From Acidobacteriaceae bacterium (GTDB lineage: Bacteria; Acidobacteriota; Terriglobia; Terriglobales; Acidobacteriaceae): a stretch of 43,875 nt of DNA. The notes beneath the pieces were generated by a model. The model was not told the origin of the DNA. It saw nothing but the letters and a program-made list of their open reading frames with translations, and searched no databases. Location of the stretch: assembly GCA_025360645.1 (NCBI GenBank), contig JANYBT010000029.1, positions 1 to 43,875 on the forward strand. Reading direction: 5' to 3'. This document shows, in pieces, positions 18,178 through 27,500 of this stretch. The position numbers and the translations under genes were made by a program. How positions within the stretch are numbered: position 1 is the stretch's first letter; the number at the start of each line of letters is the position of its first letter.

Positions 18178-19725
18178 TTACGCCCAATACGTCCGATCCA
18201 GGGTGCGGTATTGAATGGCCTCGGCAATGTGTTTTGGCTGAATCGCCTCCCCGCCTTCCAGGTCAGCGATGGTTCGGGAAACTTTCAGAATCCGATCGTA
18301 AGCGCGGGCGCTCAGACCCTGCTGCGTCATCGCCCGCTCTAGCAACCGCTCGCAATCGGGCGAGAGTTGGCAAAACTTGTTCATCTGGCGCGGCGCCATC
18401 TGCGCGTTGCAATAGATTTTGTCCTGCTTCTCCTGGAAGCGCTGGGTTTGGATCTGGCGGGCCCTCATCACCCGCTCCCGAATTACCGCCGAACTTTCCG
18501 GCTCCAGGCCCCCGCGCATCTCTTTGTAGTTCACTGCCGGAACATCAATGTGGATGTCCACGCGGTCCAGCAGCGGCCCGGATATCTTGGAAATGTAGCG
18601 CTGGATCAGGGGCGGGGTGCAGCGGCATTCCCGGGTGCGGTCGTTATGGAACCCGCAGGGACACGGATTCATCGCCGCCGCCAGCATGAAGCGCGCCGGA
18701 AAAGTCAGCGACATCGCCGCACGGGCAATGCACACGGTTCCATCCTCCAGCGGTTGCCGCATCACTTCCAACACACTGCGCGGGAACTCCGGCAGTTCGT
18801 CCAGAAACAACATGCCGTTGTGGGCCAGCGAGACTTCGCCGGGCCGGGGAATCATGCCGCCGCCAATCAGGCCCGCATCGGAAATCGTGTGGTGTGGCGA
18901 GCGGAACGGCCGCGTCCCCACCAGCCCCACGCCGGGATCGAGCACTCCCGCCACGCTGTGGATCTTGGTGGTCTCCAGCGCTTCTTCAAACGACAATGGC
19001 GGCAGAATGGTCGGCATGCGCTTGGCCAGCATCGTCTTGCCAGAGCCGGGCGGCCCAATCATCAGCAGGTTATGTCCGCCGGCGCAGGCCACTTCGATGG
19101 CGCGCTTGGCCGTGTGCTGGCCGCGAACGTCTTTAAAATCCACGCTAAAATGCGCCGCCTGGTCCAGCAGACTGGCGGTGTCCACCTTGAGCGGCGCGAT
19201 CCCGTTCCCAGAGTTGATGTAGTGGATCACGTCCAGCAACGAGCGCACCGGAAACACGTCCACGCCGCTCACCATCGCTGCTTCCTTGGCGTTGACCTCG
19301 GGCACGATCAGGCGCTGCAGCTTCTTGGCGCGGGCCTCAATCGCTATGGGCAGCGCGCCACGCACCCCGCGAATGCCCCCGTCGAGCGAGAGTTCCCCCA
19401 CGAAGACCGCATCGGCCAGCTCTTTCTTGTTCAGTCCACCGAACGCGCCCAGAATCCCCAGCGCCATCGGTAAATCGAAACCTGAGCCTTCCTTGCGAAT
19501 GTCGGCCGGCGCCAGGTTGATGGTGATGTGGGTGAAGGGAATGTCGAAGCCACAGTTCTTCAAAGCCGCTCGCACCCGGTCGCGACTCTCCCGCACCGTT
19601 GCATCCGGCAAGCCGACGGTGTGGAAGCGGTCCTCCAGGAGCTTCATGCCGGAAACATCCACCTCGACTTCGATGATGCTCGCGTCCACTCCATACACTG
19701 CGGCGCTGAGAGTCTTGTACAGCAT
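18178..19725 (-). CDS. comM: YifB/ComM family Mg-chelatase-like ATPase
   Basis: ComM is a hexameric helicase that extends strand exchange during natural transformation. The 515-residue protein has the N-terminal LonC-like (ChlI-type) domain (about 1-170), then an AAA+ domain with Walker [16 protein letters not shown] (about 222-236) and Walker [13 protein letters not shown] Cys-rich [15 protein letters not shown] segment follows, and a C-terminal [20 protein letters not shown] motif. All are hallmarks of this family. It stands apart from other competence genes here. The ATG at 19725 is the first codon of the conserved [12 protein letters not shown] start. Confidence 0.93.
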   Translation of the reverse strand: MLYKTLSAAVYGVDASIIEVEVDVSGMKLLEDRFHTVGLPDATVRESRDRVRAALKNCGFDIPFTHITINLAPADIRKEGSGFDLPMALGILGAFGGLNKKELADAVFVGELSLDGGIRGVRGALPIAIEARAKKLQRLIVPEVNAKEAAMVSGVDVFPVRSLLDVIHYINSGNGIAPLKVDTASLLDQAAHFSVDFKDVRGQHTAKRAIEVACAGGHNLLMIGPPGSGKTMLAKRMPTILPPLSFEEALETTKIHSVAGVLDPGVGLVGTRPFRSPHHTISDAGLIGGGMIPRPGEVSLAHNGMLFLDELPEFPRSVLEVMRQPLEDGTVCIARAAMSLTFPARFMLAAAMNPCPCGFHNDRTRECRCTPPLIQRYISKISGPLLDRVDIHIDVPAVNYKEMRGGLEPESSAVIRERVMRARQIQTQRFQEKQDKIYCNAQMAPRQMNKFCQLSPDCERLLERAMTQQGLSARAYDRILKVSRTIADLEGGEAIQPKHIAEAIQYRTLDRTYWA

Positions 19726-19880
19726 AGAAATTCAAAAGGCCTGCGGACACAGGCCGTAGCGTCGGGTGGGAGACCCAAGAGAAAGCCTACGCGGATGGGG
19801 ACCCGCGCAGCGGTGATTGAGGTCACGCGCAAATGTGATAGGGCCGCCGCGCCCTGAACTCGCACGGCGCCCCCAGTCTT

Positions 19881-21074
19881 CTAGCGTTCCACGGCCATCG
19901 CAACCGCATTGCCTCCGCCCAGGCAAAGCGCGGCGATGCCACGATGCAAGTCGCGCCGAATCATTTCGTGAATCAGCGTCACCAGCACCCGCGCCCCGCT
20001 GGCGCCAATGGGATGTCCAATCGCCACCGCTCCTCCGTTGACGTTGACCTTGTTGGGATCGAGGCCGAGCTCGCGCATCACGCCCAGCGCCTGCACCGAA
20101 AAAGCTTCGTTCAGCTCATACAGCTCCACATCTTCATTCTTCCAGCCAGTCTTCTCCCAGAGGGTGCGGACCGCTCCCACCGGGGCCATCATCACCCACT
20201 TGGGTTCGACCCCCGCCGTAGCTTGCGCAACAATGCGCACCAAAACAGCGGCGCCCAGTTCTTTCGCCCGCGACGTGCTGGTCACCACCACCGCCGCCGC
20301 GCCGTCATTCACCCCGGGAGCGTTGCCCGCAGTCACGGTGCCGTCTTTCTTGAACGCAGGCTTCAGCGCTCGCAGCGCCTCAATCGTCGTGTCTTTCCGC
20401 GGCGACTCGTCATTCGCAAAGAACGTCGTCGGCTGCCCTTTCTTCCTGGCGGGAATTTCCACCGGCACAATCTCCGCCTGAAAGCGGCCCGCTTCTATCG
20501 CCGCCACCGCCTTGCGATGCGATGCGACTGCAAACTCGTCCTGCTCTTCGCGCGTGATGCCATATTTCTCGGCCACATTCTCGCCGGTGACGCCCATGTG
20601 GTAGTCGTTGTAAATGTCCCACAGTCCGTCGTGCACCATCGAGTCCACCACTTTGCCGTCGCCCAGGCGATATCCCTTGCGCGCTTGCGGCAGCAGGTAA
20701 GGTGCGTTGGTCATGGATTCCATGCCGCCCGCCACCACCATCGAACTGTTGCCGGTCTGCACCGCCTGCGCCGCGAGTGCGACCGCTTTCAATCCTGAGC
20801 CGCAAACTTTGTTGATGGTCAGAGCGCCCACTGCGTTGGCGAGTCCGCCGAACAACGCCGCCTGACGCGCGGGATTTTGTCCTAGGCCTGCCGGCAAAAC
20901 GTTCCCCATGATGCATTCGTCCACCAGTGCGGCATCGATGTGGGCGCGCTTCACCGCTTCGCGCACCGCGATCGCGCCGAGCTGCGTAGCACTGAAATCG
21001 GACAGACTGCCTTGAAATTTTCCTACCGGAGTGCGGCAACCGGAAATAATAACTACGTCCTCGAAAGCGGCCAT
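19881..21074 (-). CDS. Acetyl-CoA acetyltransferase (thiolase)
   Basis: It condenses two acetyl-CoA to acetoacetyl-CoA or cleaves 3-ketoacyl-CoA. The 397-residue protein has the full thiolase set: nucleophile Cys91 in [10 protein letters not shown], the NEAF motif, His354 in [14 protein letters not shown] and the second Cys384 in CLGGGNAVA. The start at 21074 is preceded by GGAGCTCACTG. By length and motifs it is a biosynthetic-type (AtoB/PhaA-like) thiolase. The dehydrogenase at 10373 catalyses the next step, but the two are not in one operon. Confidence 0.93.
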   Translation of the reverse strand: MAAFEDVVIISGCRTPVGKFQGSLSDFSATQLGAIAVREAVKRAHIDAALVDECIMGNVLPAGLGQNPARQAALFGGLANAVGALTINKVCGSGLKAVALAAQAVQTGNSSMVVAGGMESMTNAPYLLPQARKGYRLGDGKVVDSMVHDGLWDIYNDYHMGVTGENVAEKYGITREEQDEFAVASHRKAVAAIEAGRFQAEIVPVEIPARKKGQPTTFFANDESPRKDTTIEALRALKPAFKKDGTVTAGNAPGVNDGAAAVVVTSTSRAKELGAAVLVRIVAQATAGVEPKWVMMAPVGAVRTLWEKTGWKNEDVELYELNEAFSVQALGVMRELGLDPNKVNVNGGAVAIGHPIGASGARVLVTLIHEMIRRDLHRGIAALCLGGGNAVAMAVER

Positions 21075-21295
21075 CAGTGAGCTCCTGAATAAATTAGCGA
21101 CTAACCATTATAGATGTGCAACGCCGGCAAGTGTGCGCAAAGCCGCATGTTTACGCTGCGCAATCGAATCGTGCTGCGCCGAGACGCTGCGGACATTTCG
21201 AAAGTCGGCGAACCAAATCTTTTCTGACGGAGCGAATCCGCTGTTCACCGGAATGGGGAGGCGCTCAAAAACACACTAGCAACGTCATTTTTCTC

Positions 21296-21324
21296 TTGAC
21301 TTCATTTTTCAATAACTCTATATA
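21296..21324 (+). promoter_or_regulatory. Predicted promoter of the micro-gene
   Basis: TTGACT (21296-21301), a 17-bp spacer and TATATA (21319-21324) form a strong housekeeping-like promoter in an unusually A+T-rich stretch. The start would be near 21331. The upstream part of this gap (21075-21295) shows no gene. Confidence 0.65.
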
Positions 21325-21335
21325 TTCAATTAGTT

Positions 21336-21353
21336 GCAACAATGCATCGTTGC
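21336..21353. promoter_or_regulatory. Palindrome at the micro-gene transcription start
   Basis: GCAACAATGCATCGTTGC is an 18-bp dyad broken at one symmetric pair, placed at about +5 to +22. It may be an operator or the first hairpin of the RNA. Its GCAAC/GTTGC arms recall the arms of the 15.2 kb operators, but with a wider centre. Confidence 0.45.
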
Positions 21354-21389
21354 GAATTTCCATGAAGAATGGAAGGGAGAATAGTTCAC

Positions 21390-21440
21390 ATGGCAACCAA
21401 GAAAAAAGCTGCAAAAAAAGCCGCCAAGAAGAAACACTAA
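21390..21440 (+). CDS. 16-residue Lys/Ala-rich micropeptide
   Basis: The ATG at 21390 opens the frame MATKKKAAKKAAKKKH and ends in TAA at 21438-21440. GGAAGGGAGAA lies just upstream as a ribosome site. The frame sits exactly between a good promoter (21296-21324) and a textbook terminator (21467-21496). The peptide resembles one repeat block of histone H1-like/AlgP-type Lys-Ala tails, so nucleic-acid binding is likely by charge. It is far below normal gene-calling size. Alternatively the unit is a small RNA and the frame is incidental. Confidence 0.55.
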   Translation: MATKKKAAKKAAKKKH

Positions 21441-21466
21441 CTTGCGGTTCGGCAAAGTTGAAACCG

Positions 21467-21496
21467 GGGGACGCCAAAAGCGTCCCCTAATTTTTT
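21467..21496 (+). terminator. Intrinsic terminator of the micro-gene
   Basis: GGGGACGC (21467-21474), loop CAAAA, GCGTCCCC (21480-21487), then TAATTTTTT. This is a textbook rho-independent terminator on the plus strand, ending a transcript of about 165 nt. Confidence 0.85.
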
Positions 21497-21591
21497 GGCA
21501 GACGCTTTCTCTACTATTGCGCTGCCGCCGGGAAACTGAACCGGCCGACCCTCCAGGGAAACCGCCGCTGCAATCGGGCAACCACGCTGAG

Positions 21592-24573
21592 CTAGTTCGC
21601 AGCTAGAGACTTGCGGTTGTCTGGCAATCGCGTTTCCGTCTTCGGACACAAGTTGCGATAGGAACAGTAGCCGCAATGGTTCCCGGGCTTGGCCTCGAAG
21701 TTCCCCGCCGCAATCTGCTCCGCCGTCTCTTTCACCATCTCCGCCGCCTTTTTCAAGTCCGCCGGCGACCGCGTGGAAGTCACTATGCTGTTATCTGCGA
21801 TGTTGTGAAGCTGCAAGCCGCTGACCTGGTAACCCCATTTCACCTGTGCCGCCAGCGCATAGAGCGAAAGCTGCAAGGCTTTGTCCGCCTGCTCCTGGTC
21901 CTTCGCTTTGCCGGTCTTGTAGTCCACAATGGTCACCGAGCCGTCGGAATTGCGGTCAATGCGGTCCACGCGCCCAGCCACCTGCACCCCTTCGACCTCG
22001 ATCTGGAAAGATTCTTCGGTGTGCAGCACCGTCGCGGGAGGATGGCTGCGCAGTCCCTCCAGCACCGCACGAAGCTGCTCCTGTCCCTGCTTCTGGTACA
22101 GGTCCTGTTGATAGGAGTCTGACATGCCGGAATTTTCCAAGTCTTTCCGCAGGTCGTCCAGCAGTCGCTCGTCACTGATGTCCCGCCCCAGACGAATGGC
22201 GTCGAAATATGTCTTGAGCACGTGGTGGATGCTACCGCCAAACTGCATCGCTCCTGCCGGTTCCGAGGGAATGTTCAAGACTCTTTGCATCTTGTACTGC
22301 AACGGGCATCTTTGATAACTTTCGATGGCGCTCGCGCTCAGCCGCGGGTTCACCGGCACCGCAATCATGCTGCTCACCCAATCCGCCACCAGCGACCGGG
22401 CGTTGATCATCCGAGCCGGACCGTCGGCTCCGAACAATTCCTGTTGCGGCATAACGGGTGTACGAGATTGCACCACACCCGCCTTGGTGAGCTTGTCGAC
22501 CATCTCGCGAATCATCCCCGTGGGAGTCTTATCTTTCTTCCCCACGCCCTCTTTGCCGGAAATCGATAGCGTGTCCTTCGCGCGAGTCATAGCGACATAA
22601 AAAAGTCGCCGCTCTTCCTGATTGTGGAGCTCCTTGTCGCTCAGCGCCCTCGGCTTGGCCGCCGAACCCAACGTTGCCGGAAATTCAAATAGGCTCTCCT
22701 TGTAGTTGGTGGGAAAAGAACCGGTGGCTGCCCGGAGGATGTACACATGGTCAAACTCCAGCCCCTTCGCGGCATGGGCTGACATCACTCGGACTCCATC
22801 CATCGTCGCCGTCGAAGCCGGGCAGACCGAGCCGCCCGCTTCCACGAAGTAGTCCATGTACTCGACAAACTCCCGGGGCGTACTGGTGCTGGTGATCGCC
22901 TTGTCTTCCCAATCCCAGGCGAACTGCAACAGCGCCTGCGCGGCGGGATGCCCCAGGTCCAGTTGAAACTCCCTGCCGACGATCTCCAAAGCCCGCGCGG
23001 CTTTCCCTCCCAAAGAATTCACTTGCGACCGCACCGATTGCAGTTTGTCGAGCAGCCGCGGGCCATTTGGGATTTTTTGGAGAATCGGATCTAGGCTGGT
23101 CAGGTCGCGCGCAGCCTTCATGGCCGATTGCAACTCTCCCGGATCAATGCCGAATTGCGGAAACGCGGCCACGCGAAACTGGCTGGCGCCGTCGCCGGGA
23201 TTCACCAACGCCAGCAACGCCGCCCACAGATCGCGGACCTCGGGCGTGTCCAGCACGTTCATCCCCTCAATCGAAATCGGAATGTTGTTGGCGAGCAGTT
23301 CGTCCACCACCTCCAGGCGATTGGCATGGCTCCGGTACAGGATGGCAAACTGCTTCCAGACCGGGGGCTTGCGCAGCTTGCGACGCTCCAGGATGTTGGT
23401 CACCACGTCAAAGGCTTCCGTCTTCTTTTCTTTCCACCGCACCAACCCCACTGGCTCGGATTGCAGGCTCTCGCCCTTTTCTACCATCGCCTCTTCGCGG
23501 GCGGACTGCAAAGGCTCGCGCCGGTAGTTGAGGACGGTTTCAGGTCCCGGCTCGCTTGCGGCAAACAGCTGCGGATTCTGGTTGATGATGGCAAAGGCGC
23601 TGGCGAGGATCGGCGACAGCGACCTGCGGTTCTTGCCCAGCACGGTCAAGCCGCTATCCGGAAAGGCCTGCACGAACAGCCGGAACGCTTCGCTGGAGGC
23701 GCCGCGAAAATTGTAGATGGCCTGGTCGGGATCGCCCACCACGAACAGGTTGCGGGTTTTGGCGGCCAGCATTTTCAGGATCTCGATCTGCGCGAAGTTC
23801 ACGTCCTGGAATTCATCCACCAGAATGTAGCGGGCGCGTTGTTGCTCGCGCGCCAGCAACTGGGCGTCGTCCCGCAGCAGGGCATACGCGCCGGTGATCA
23901 TGTGTCCGAAGGTGCCCAGGTTCTCGGCGCGCAGCATATTCTCCACTGTCGAATACACCTGGGAGATTTCGCGGCAGCGGTCCAGCGCTTGCTCGGCAGA
24001 AATTTGTTCCTTCGCTTTGGCCACTCGGGGCGGCAGACACTCGCCCCGCTCCACCCGCTTCACGTACGCGGCATAATCTTCGGCGCTCACCAACTGATCC
24101 TGGCAGCGGCTGATGAACTCCAACAGGTCACACAGGAACTGGCCCACATTGGCGGCGCGGACAAAGTGTTTCAAATTCAGCTCGCGAATGCGACGGCGGA
24201 GAAAAACCCACAAGTCCTTCTCATCGAGCAGACTAAAGTTTTGGCCCGATTCCAGCAGCAGTCGCAGGCAGTAGCTGTGGAAGTTGAACGAGCCGGGCCT
24301 GAGCGACGGATTCTTCAACACTTCCTGCACCCGCTCGGTCATTTCGCCCGCCGCTTTCTCTCCGTAGGTCAGGGCCAGAATCTCATCGGGACGGGCGTAG
24401 CCATTTTCGATCAGGCGGGCGATACGGCGGGCCAGCACCGTGGTCTTGCCGGTGCCCGCCCCGGCGATCACCAGCATGGGACCATCAACATGGTCAATCG
24501 CCTTTTGCTGCTGGGGGTCGGGAATGAACTGGTCGGCAATCAAATGGTGCGGCTGCGAGGTGGGGCGCGACAT
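21592..24573 (-). CDS. UvrD-type helicase fused to a PD-(D/E)XK nuclease with Fe-S cysteines
   Basis: The 993-residue protein combines a superfamily 1A helicase and a RecB-like nuclease. Walker A is VIAGAGTGKTT (about 35-45), Walker B ILVDEFQDVN, motif III GDPDQAIYNFRGA, motif V MSAHAAKGLEFDHVYI, and motif VI VAMTRAKD. The C-terminal nuclease has GRVDRID, IVDYKTGKAKD and LQLSLYA. A Cys in YQRCPLQYK plus the CGYCSYRNLCP cluster would hold a 4Fe-4S, as in AddB/AdnA nucleases. It likely processes double-strand DNA ends for recombination or repair. No partner subunit is adjacent. The ATG at 24573 follows GGAGGATAG-like bases in the leader. Confidence 0.9.
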   Translation of the reverse strand: MSRPTSQPHHLIADQFIPDPQQQKAIDHVDGPMLVIAGAGTGKTTVLARRIARLIENGYARPDEILALTYGEKAAGEMTERVQEVLKNPSLRPGSFNFHSYCLRLLLESGQNFSLLDEKDLWVFLRRRIRELNLKHFVRAANVGQFLCDLLEFISRCQDQLVSAEDYAAYVKRVERGECLPPRVAKAKEQISAEQALDRCREISQVYSTVENMLRAENLGTFGHMITGAYALLRDDAQLLAREQQRARYILVDEFQDVNFAQIEILKMLAAKTRNLFVVGDPDQAIYNFRGASSEAFRLFVQAFPDSGLTVLGKNRRSLSPILASAFAIINQNPQLFAASEPGPETVLNYRREPLQSAREEAMVEKGESLQSEPVGLVRWKEKKTEAFDVVTNILERRKLRKPPVWKQFAILYRSHANRLEVVDELLANNIPISIEGMNVLDTPEVRDLWAALLALVNPGDGASQFRVAAFPQFGIDPGELQSAMKAARDLTSLDPILQKIPNGPRLLDKLQSVRSQVNSLGGKAARALEIVGREFQLDLGHPAAQALLQFAWDWEDKAITSTSTPREFVEYMDYFVEAGGSVCPASTATMDGVRVMSAHAAKGLEFDHVYILRAATGSFPTNYKESLFEFPATLGSAAKPRALSDKELHNQEERRLFYVAMTRAKDTLSISGKEGVGKKDKTPTGMIREMVDKLTKAGVVQSRTPVMPQQELFGADGPARMINARSLVADWVSSMIAVPVNPRLSASAIESYQRCPLQYKMQRVLNIPSEPAGAMQFGGSIHHVLKTYFDAIRLGRDISDERLLDDLRKDLENSGMSDSYQQDLYQKQGQEQLRAVLEGLRSHPPATVLHTEESFQIEVEGVQVAGRVDRIDRNSDGSVTIVDYKTGKAKDQEQADKALQLSLYALAAQVKWGYQVSGLQLHNIADNSIVTSTRSPADLKKAAEMVKETAEQIAAGNFEAKPGNHCGYCSYRNLCPKTETRLPDNRKSLAAN

Positions 24574-24952
24574 CGAATGGAGGATAGCAGAGTGCGACTC
24601 CAGTCGTCCGGTGGTCAGATTAGAACCGAAACCGGGCAGGATAGTCCGTAACTCGTTGAAAATGTCTGTAACCTATTGAAAACTATGAGGTCGGCTTGCC
24701 GGCGGGGCTACGAATTGGGGGAAGTGGGCTGGCGCCCACGTCGAATACCGACCACAGCCATTGCGTAGAATGCCCCCCAGTGGCCACAGGAAGGCCGTGG
24801 CGAGGCTAGGCCACCCTCAGACTACCCAAAGGTCATCCCGAAGCCTTCCGCGCCCCAGGACCCCTCCCAGCAACAATATGTGCAATGTTTTGCACTGACA
24901 GAAATTTGTACAATATCTTCCTGTTTTCGTTTTGCATCCCGGCCCGCCAGAT
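24574..24952. other. Gene-free region between rsmE and the helicase-nuclease gene
   Basis: No gene is supported. Visible are two direct copies of GTAACYYRTTGAAAA (24648-24662 and 24668-24682, 20-bp period) and a GTGCAA-TGTT-TTGCAC dyad near 24880. The leader of the helicase-nuclease gene also lies here. The region may hold that gene's promoter, but I see no clear -10/-35 pair. Confidence 0.5.
24648..24682 (+). repeat. Two direct 15-bp repeats
   Basis: GTAACTCGTTGAAAA (24648-24662) and GTAACCTATTGAAAA (24668-24682) recur with a 20-bp period, two DNA turns, upstream of the helicase-nuclease start. They could be tandem protein sites; nothing else supports that. Confidence 0.5.
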
Positions 24953-25711
24953 TTATGCCAGATTCGCCATTATGATGGCAGTGGCGACAATGGCTGCAGT
25001 TTCGGCCCGCAGGATGGTTGGGCCGAGGCTGACCGAACTCCAACCCGATTCGGAAAACAGGCTGAGTTCCTCGGGCGCCCACCCGCCTTCGGGACCCACC
25101 GCCAGAATGGTGTCCCGAACACTGAGGTCCGGAGCACTGATGTCCTGGCCAATGACGTCTTGGCGAATGAGTTGGCCGCGCACGAAATCCGCGAGAGCGA
25201 CCTGGGTCTCTACTTCTGACAGCAGAATTCTAGACGGAGCCTGCAGCGCGGCGGCGTCCTTGACCGGGAGCGGCCCAGCGAACTCCGGCGGCGTGAGTCT
25301 GCGGCTCTGCTCCGACGCTTCGCGGGCAATGCGCTGCCAGCGCTCCAGCCGTTTGGGCGCGGAAGCGATCAGATGGGCGTCGGTGCGGCGGGCCATCACC
25401 GGAATGATTTTGGCAACTCCCAACTCGGTGCATTTTTCGATCGCCCATTCCATGCGGTCGTACTTGAAGATGGAGAGAGCGAGCGTGACCGGAGGGTTCG
25501 AGGGTTGCAGAATCTCCTCGCCTAGCTCGAATTCGACGCTGTCGGCGGCGAGCGAGACGATGGCGCCGCGGCGCAGCAGGCCATGGGCGGAAATGTCGAA
25601 GCTCTGCCCGATGCGAGCACGCAGCACGCGGGTAAGATGGGCGGCATGTTCCCCGAAGAGAAACGCCCGGTTGCCACTCACTGCATCGGCGATCCAGCGG
25701 CGGCGGGTCAT
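24953..25711 (-). CDS. rsmE: 16S rRNA m3U1498 methyltransferase RsmE
   Basis: RsmE methylates N3 of U1498 in 16S rRNA using S-adenosylmethionine. The 252-residue protein has an N-terminal PUA-like part beginning MTRRRWIADA with HLTRVLRARIGQ. The SPOUT fold follows, with KCTELGVAKIIPVMARRT, ILAVGPEGGWAPEEL and the knot end VSLGPTILRAETAAIVATA, all conserved. It follows dnaJ by 38 bp in the same direction, a common arrangement after dnaJ. Confidence 0.93.
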   Translation of the reverse strand: MTRRRWIADAVSGNRAFLFGEHAAHLTRVLRARIGQSFDISAHGLLRRGAIVSLAADSVEFELGEEILQPSNPPVTLALSIFKYDRMEWAIEKCTELGVAKIIPVMARRTDAHLIASAPKRLERWQRIAREASEQSRRLTPPEFAGPLPVKDAAALQAPSRILLSEVETQVALADFVRGQLIRQDVIGQDISAPDLSVRDTILAVGPEGGWAPEELSLFSESGWSSVSLGPTILRAETAAIVATAIIMANLA

Positions 25712-25749
25712 TTTGTCTGGAGATTGAGTCTGAGATGGACGAACTGACT

Positions 25750-26868
25750 CTAGTTAAAAATATCTTTCACCTTGCCCAACAGCGAGCGGCGCTGCGGTTT
25801 GTTCTCGATGCGCAGCGTCTGTTCCAGTTCCTGCAGGAGTTCGCGCTGGCGCTTGTTCAGTTTGCCTGGGGTCTGCACCCGCACTTCGACATAGAGATCG
25901 CCCTTGCCGCGCCCGTTGAGCACCGGCACGCCGCGATTCTTGATGCGGAACTGGTGCCCCGATTGGGTGCCCTCTGGAATCTTCAACTGGTAGTCGCCCT
26001 CCAGAGTTCGCACCTGGATCTCGGTACCCAGCGTGGCTTGGGGAAACGAGAGAGGAACCACGCAAAACAGCTGGTTGCCTTCGCGCTCGAATACCGCGTG
26101 CTCTTTCACATGCAGCACAATGTAGAGGTCGCCCGCAGGTCCGCCAAACGCGCCTGCCTCGCCATAGCCGGAGAAGCGGATGCGGGTGCCATCTTCAACC
26201 CCGGCCGGCACCGTGGCGTCGATTTTTTTCTCGGCGACGATGCGGCCCTGACCGCGGCACTTGTCGCAGGGATCGGCGATCATGGTTCCTGTGCCCTGAC
26301 AGGTGGAGCAAGTACGGCTGATGCTGAAAAATCCTTGTTGATAGCGCACTTGTCCGTGGCCTTCGCAAGTGCGGCAAGTGACGGGAGCCTTGCCCGGAGC
26401 GGCGCCGGTGCCGCGGCATTTGTCGCAAGTCTCATGGCGGCGGATTTTCACCTGCTTCTCGACTCCGAAGACCGCTTCCTCAAACTCCAGGGTCAAATCT
26501 TCGCGGAGGTCCGCGCCGCGTTGGGCGCGGCTGCGACGACGGCCGCCGCCGAACATATCTCCGAGGCCGAAGATCTCCCCGAAAATGTCGCCCAGATCGG
26601 TCATCCCACTGACATCGGCGCCGCCGCTGGAGCCACTCACGCCGGCATGTCCGAAGCGGTCGTACAAATGGCGCTTGTCGGCGTCGGCAAGCACGGCGTA
26701 GGCTTCGCTGGCTTCCTTAAATTTTTCTTCGGTGGAGGGGTCGTCGGGATTGCGGTCAGGATGGTACTGCAGCGCGAGCTTGCGATAGGAGCTCTTGATC
26801 TCCTGATCGCTGGCACTGCGGCTGACGCCGAGGACCTCGTAGTAATCGCGTTTTCCGTTGCTGGTCAG
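25750..26868 (-). CDS. dnaJ: Chaperone DnaJ, non-ATG start
   Basis: DnaJ is the Hsp40 partner of DnaK. The J domain ([22 protein letters not shown] at residues 36-38) reads to residue about 72. A Gly/Phe-rich linker follows, then four zinc repeats [24 protein letters not shown] and CDKCRGQG, and the C-terminal substrate domains. No ATG, GTG or TTG exists between the in-frame TAG upstream and the J domain. The only candidates are CTG at 26868 or ATT at 26871, 6-9 nt after an AGGAAA ribosome site. From CTG the length is 372, normal for DnaJ. A start at the internal GTG 26694 would delete the J domain. Confidence 0.9.
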   Translation of the reverse strand: MTSNGKRDYYEVLGVSRSASDQEIKSSYRKLALQYHPDRNPDDPSTEEKFKEASEAYAVLADADKRHLYDRFGHAGVSGSSGGADVSGMTDLGDIFGEIFGLGDMFGGGRRRSRAQRGADLREDLTLEFEEAVFGVEKQVKIRRHETCDKCRGTGAAPGKAPVTCRTCEGHGQVRYQQGFFSISRTCSTCQGTGTMIADPCDKCRGQGRIVAEKKIDATVPAGVEDGTRIRFSGYGEAGAFGGPAGDLYIVLHVKEHAVFEREGNQLFCVVPLSFPQATLGTEIQVRTLEGDYQLKIPEGTQSGHQFRIKNRGVPVLNGRGKGDLYVEVRVQTPGKLNKRQRELLQELEQTLRIENKPQRRSLLGKVKDIFN

Positions 26869-26899
26869 AATGGTAAATTTCCTTTTCTAGGGCAGGCCG

Positions 26900-27475
26900 C
26901 TAACCGGAGTTTCGGGCGACCCGCACCATGGCGGGACGAAGCAGGCGGTCTTTGAACTTGTAGCCGCGCTGCAACTCCTCCAGTACTTGATGATCTTCGG
27001 CCTGATTAGTTTCCACCATCTCAATGGCTTCGTGAAAACGCGGGTCGAAGGGCTGTCCGGTGGCCGCCAGGGGCTGCACTCCGATTTTCAGCAAGGCGTC
27101 CTGCAACTGCTTGTAGATGAGTTCGATGCCGCCACGGAATTCGGAAGGCTGCGCCGAAACTTGCAGGGCGCGCTCAAAGCTGTCGAGCACGGGCAACAGC
27201 ACTTTGGCGGCGTCGGCGACGGCATAATCGCGAAACTCCACTTGCTCGCGGGCGGCGCGCTTGCGGGCATTGTCAAACTCAGCCTGCGAACGGGCCAGGC
27301 GGTCCACCAACTGGTCGCGCTCGGCCTTCAGCTTCTGCAATTCGGTTTCTTCGCCGGCAACGGCTGCGGGGCCGGAGGGCGCACTGGGCGACTCCGAGCC
27401 ATCGGGCGGCGGCAGCTCGCGCTCCGCTTCGAGATCACGGGATTCCACTTCAATTTTTCCATTCTTCTTACTCAT
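26900..27475 (-). CDS. grpE: Nucleotide exchange factor GrpE
   Basis: GrpE releases ADP from DnaK. The 191-residue protein has a disordered acidic/Pro-rich start (1-40), the long dimer helix (about 43-95, with ELQKLKAERDQLVDRLARSQAEFDNARKR) and the beta-wing domain. The wing carries PFDPRFHEAIEMVE and ends with the family motif GYKFKDRLLRPAMVRVA. It sits between hrcA (25 bp upstream) and dnaJ (about 31 bp downstream) in one heat-shock operon. dnaK is not in the window. Confidence 0.95.
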   Translation of the reverse strand: MSKKNGKIEVESRDLEAERELPPPDGSESPSAPSGPAAVAGEETELQKLKAERDQLVDRLARSQAEFDNARKRAAREQVEFRDYAVADAAKVLLPVLDSFERALQVSAQPSEFRGGIELIYKQLQDALLKIGVQPLAATGQPFDPRFHEAIEMVETNQAEDHQVLEELQRGYKFKDRLLRPAMVRVARNSG

Positions 27476-27500
27476 ATCGTTTGCAACTCACTCGTGCAGC

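Noticed and set aside
18367-19473. 368-codon open frame on the plus strand
   Set aside because: It is antisense to comM, which has complete family motifs; the translation is His/Arg/Gly-rich and without domain pattern.
23128-24651. 507-codon open frame on the plus strand
   Set aside because: It lies antisense to the helicase-nuclease gene, whose motifs are all intact. Long antisense frames are expected in GC-rich DNA, and this one has no recognisable domain.
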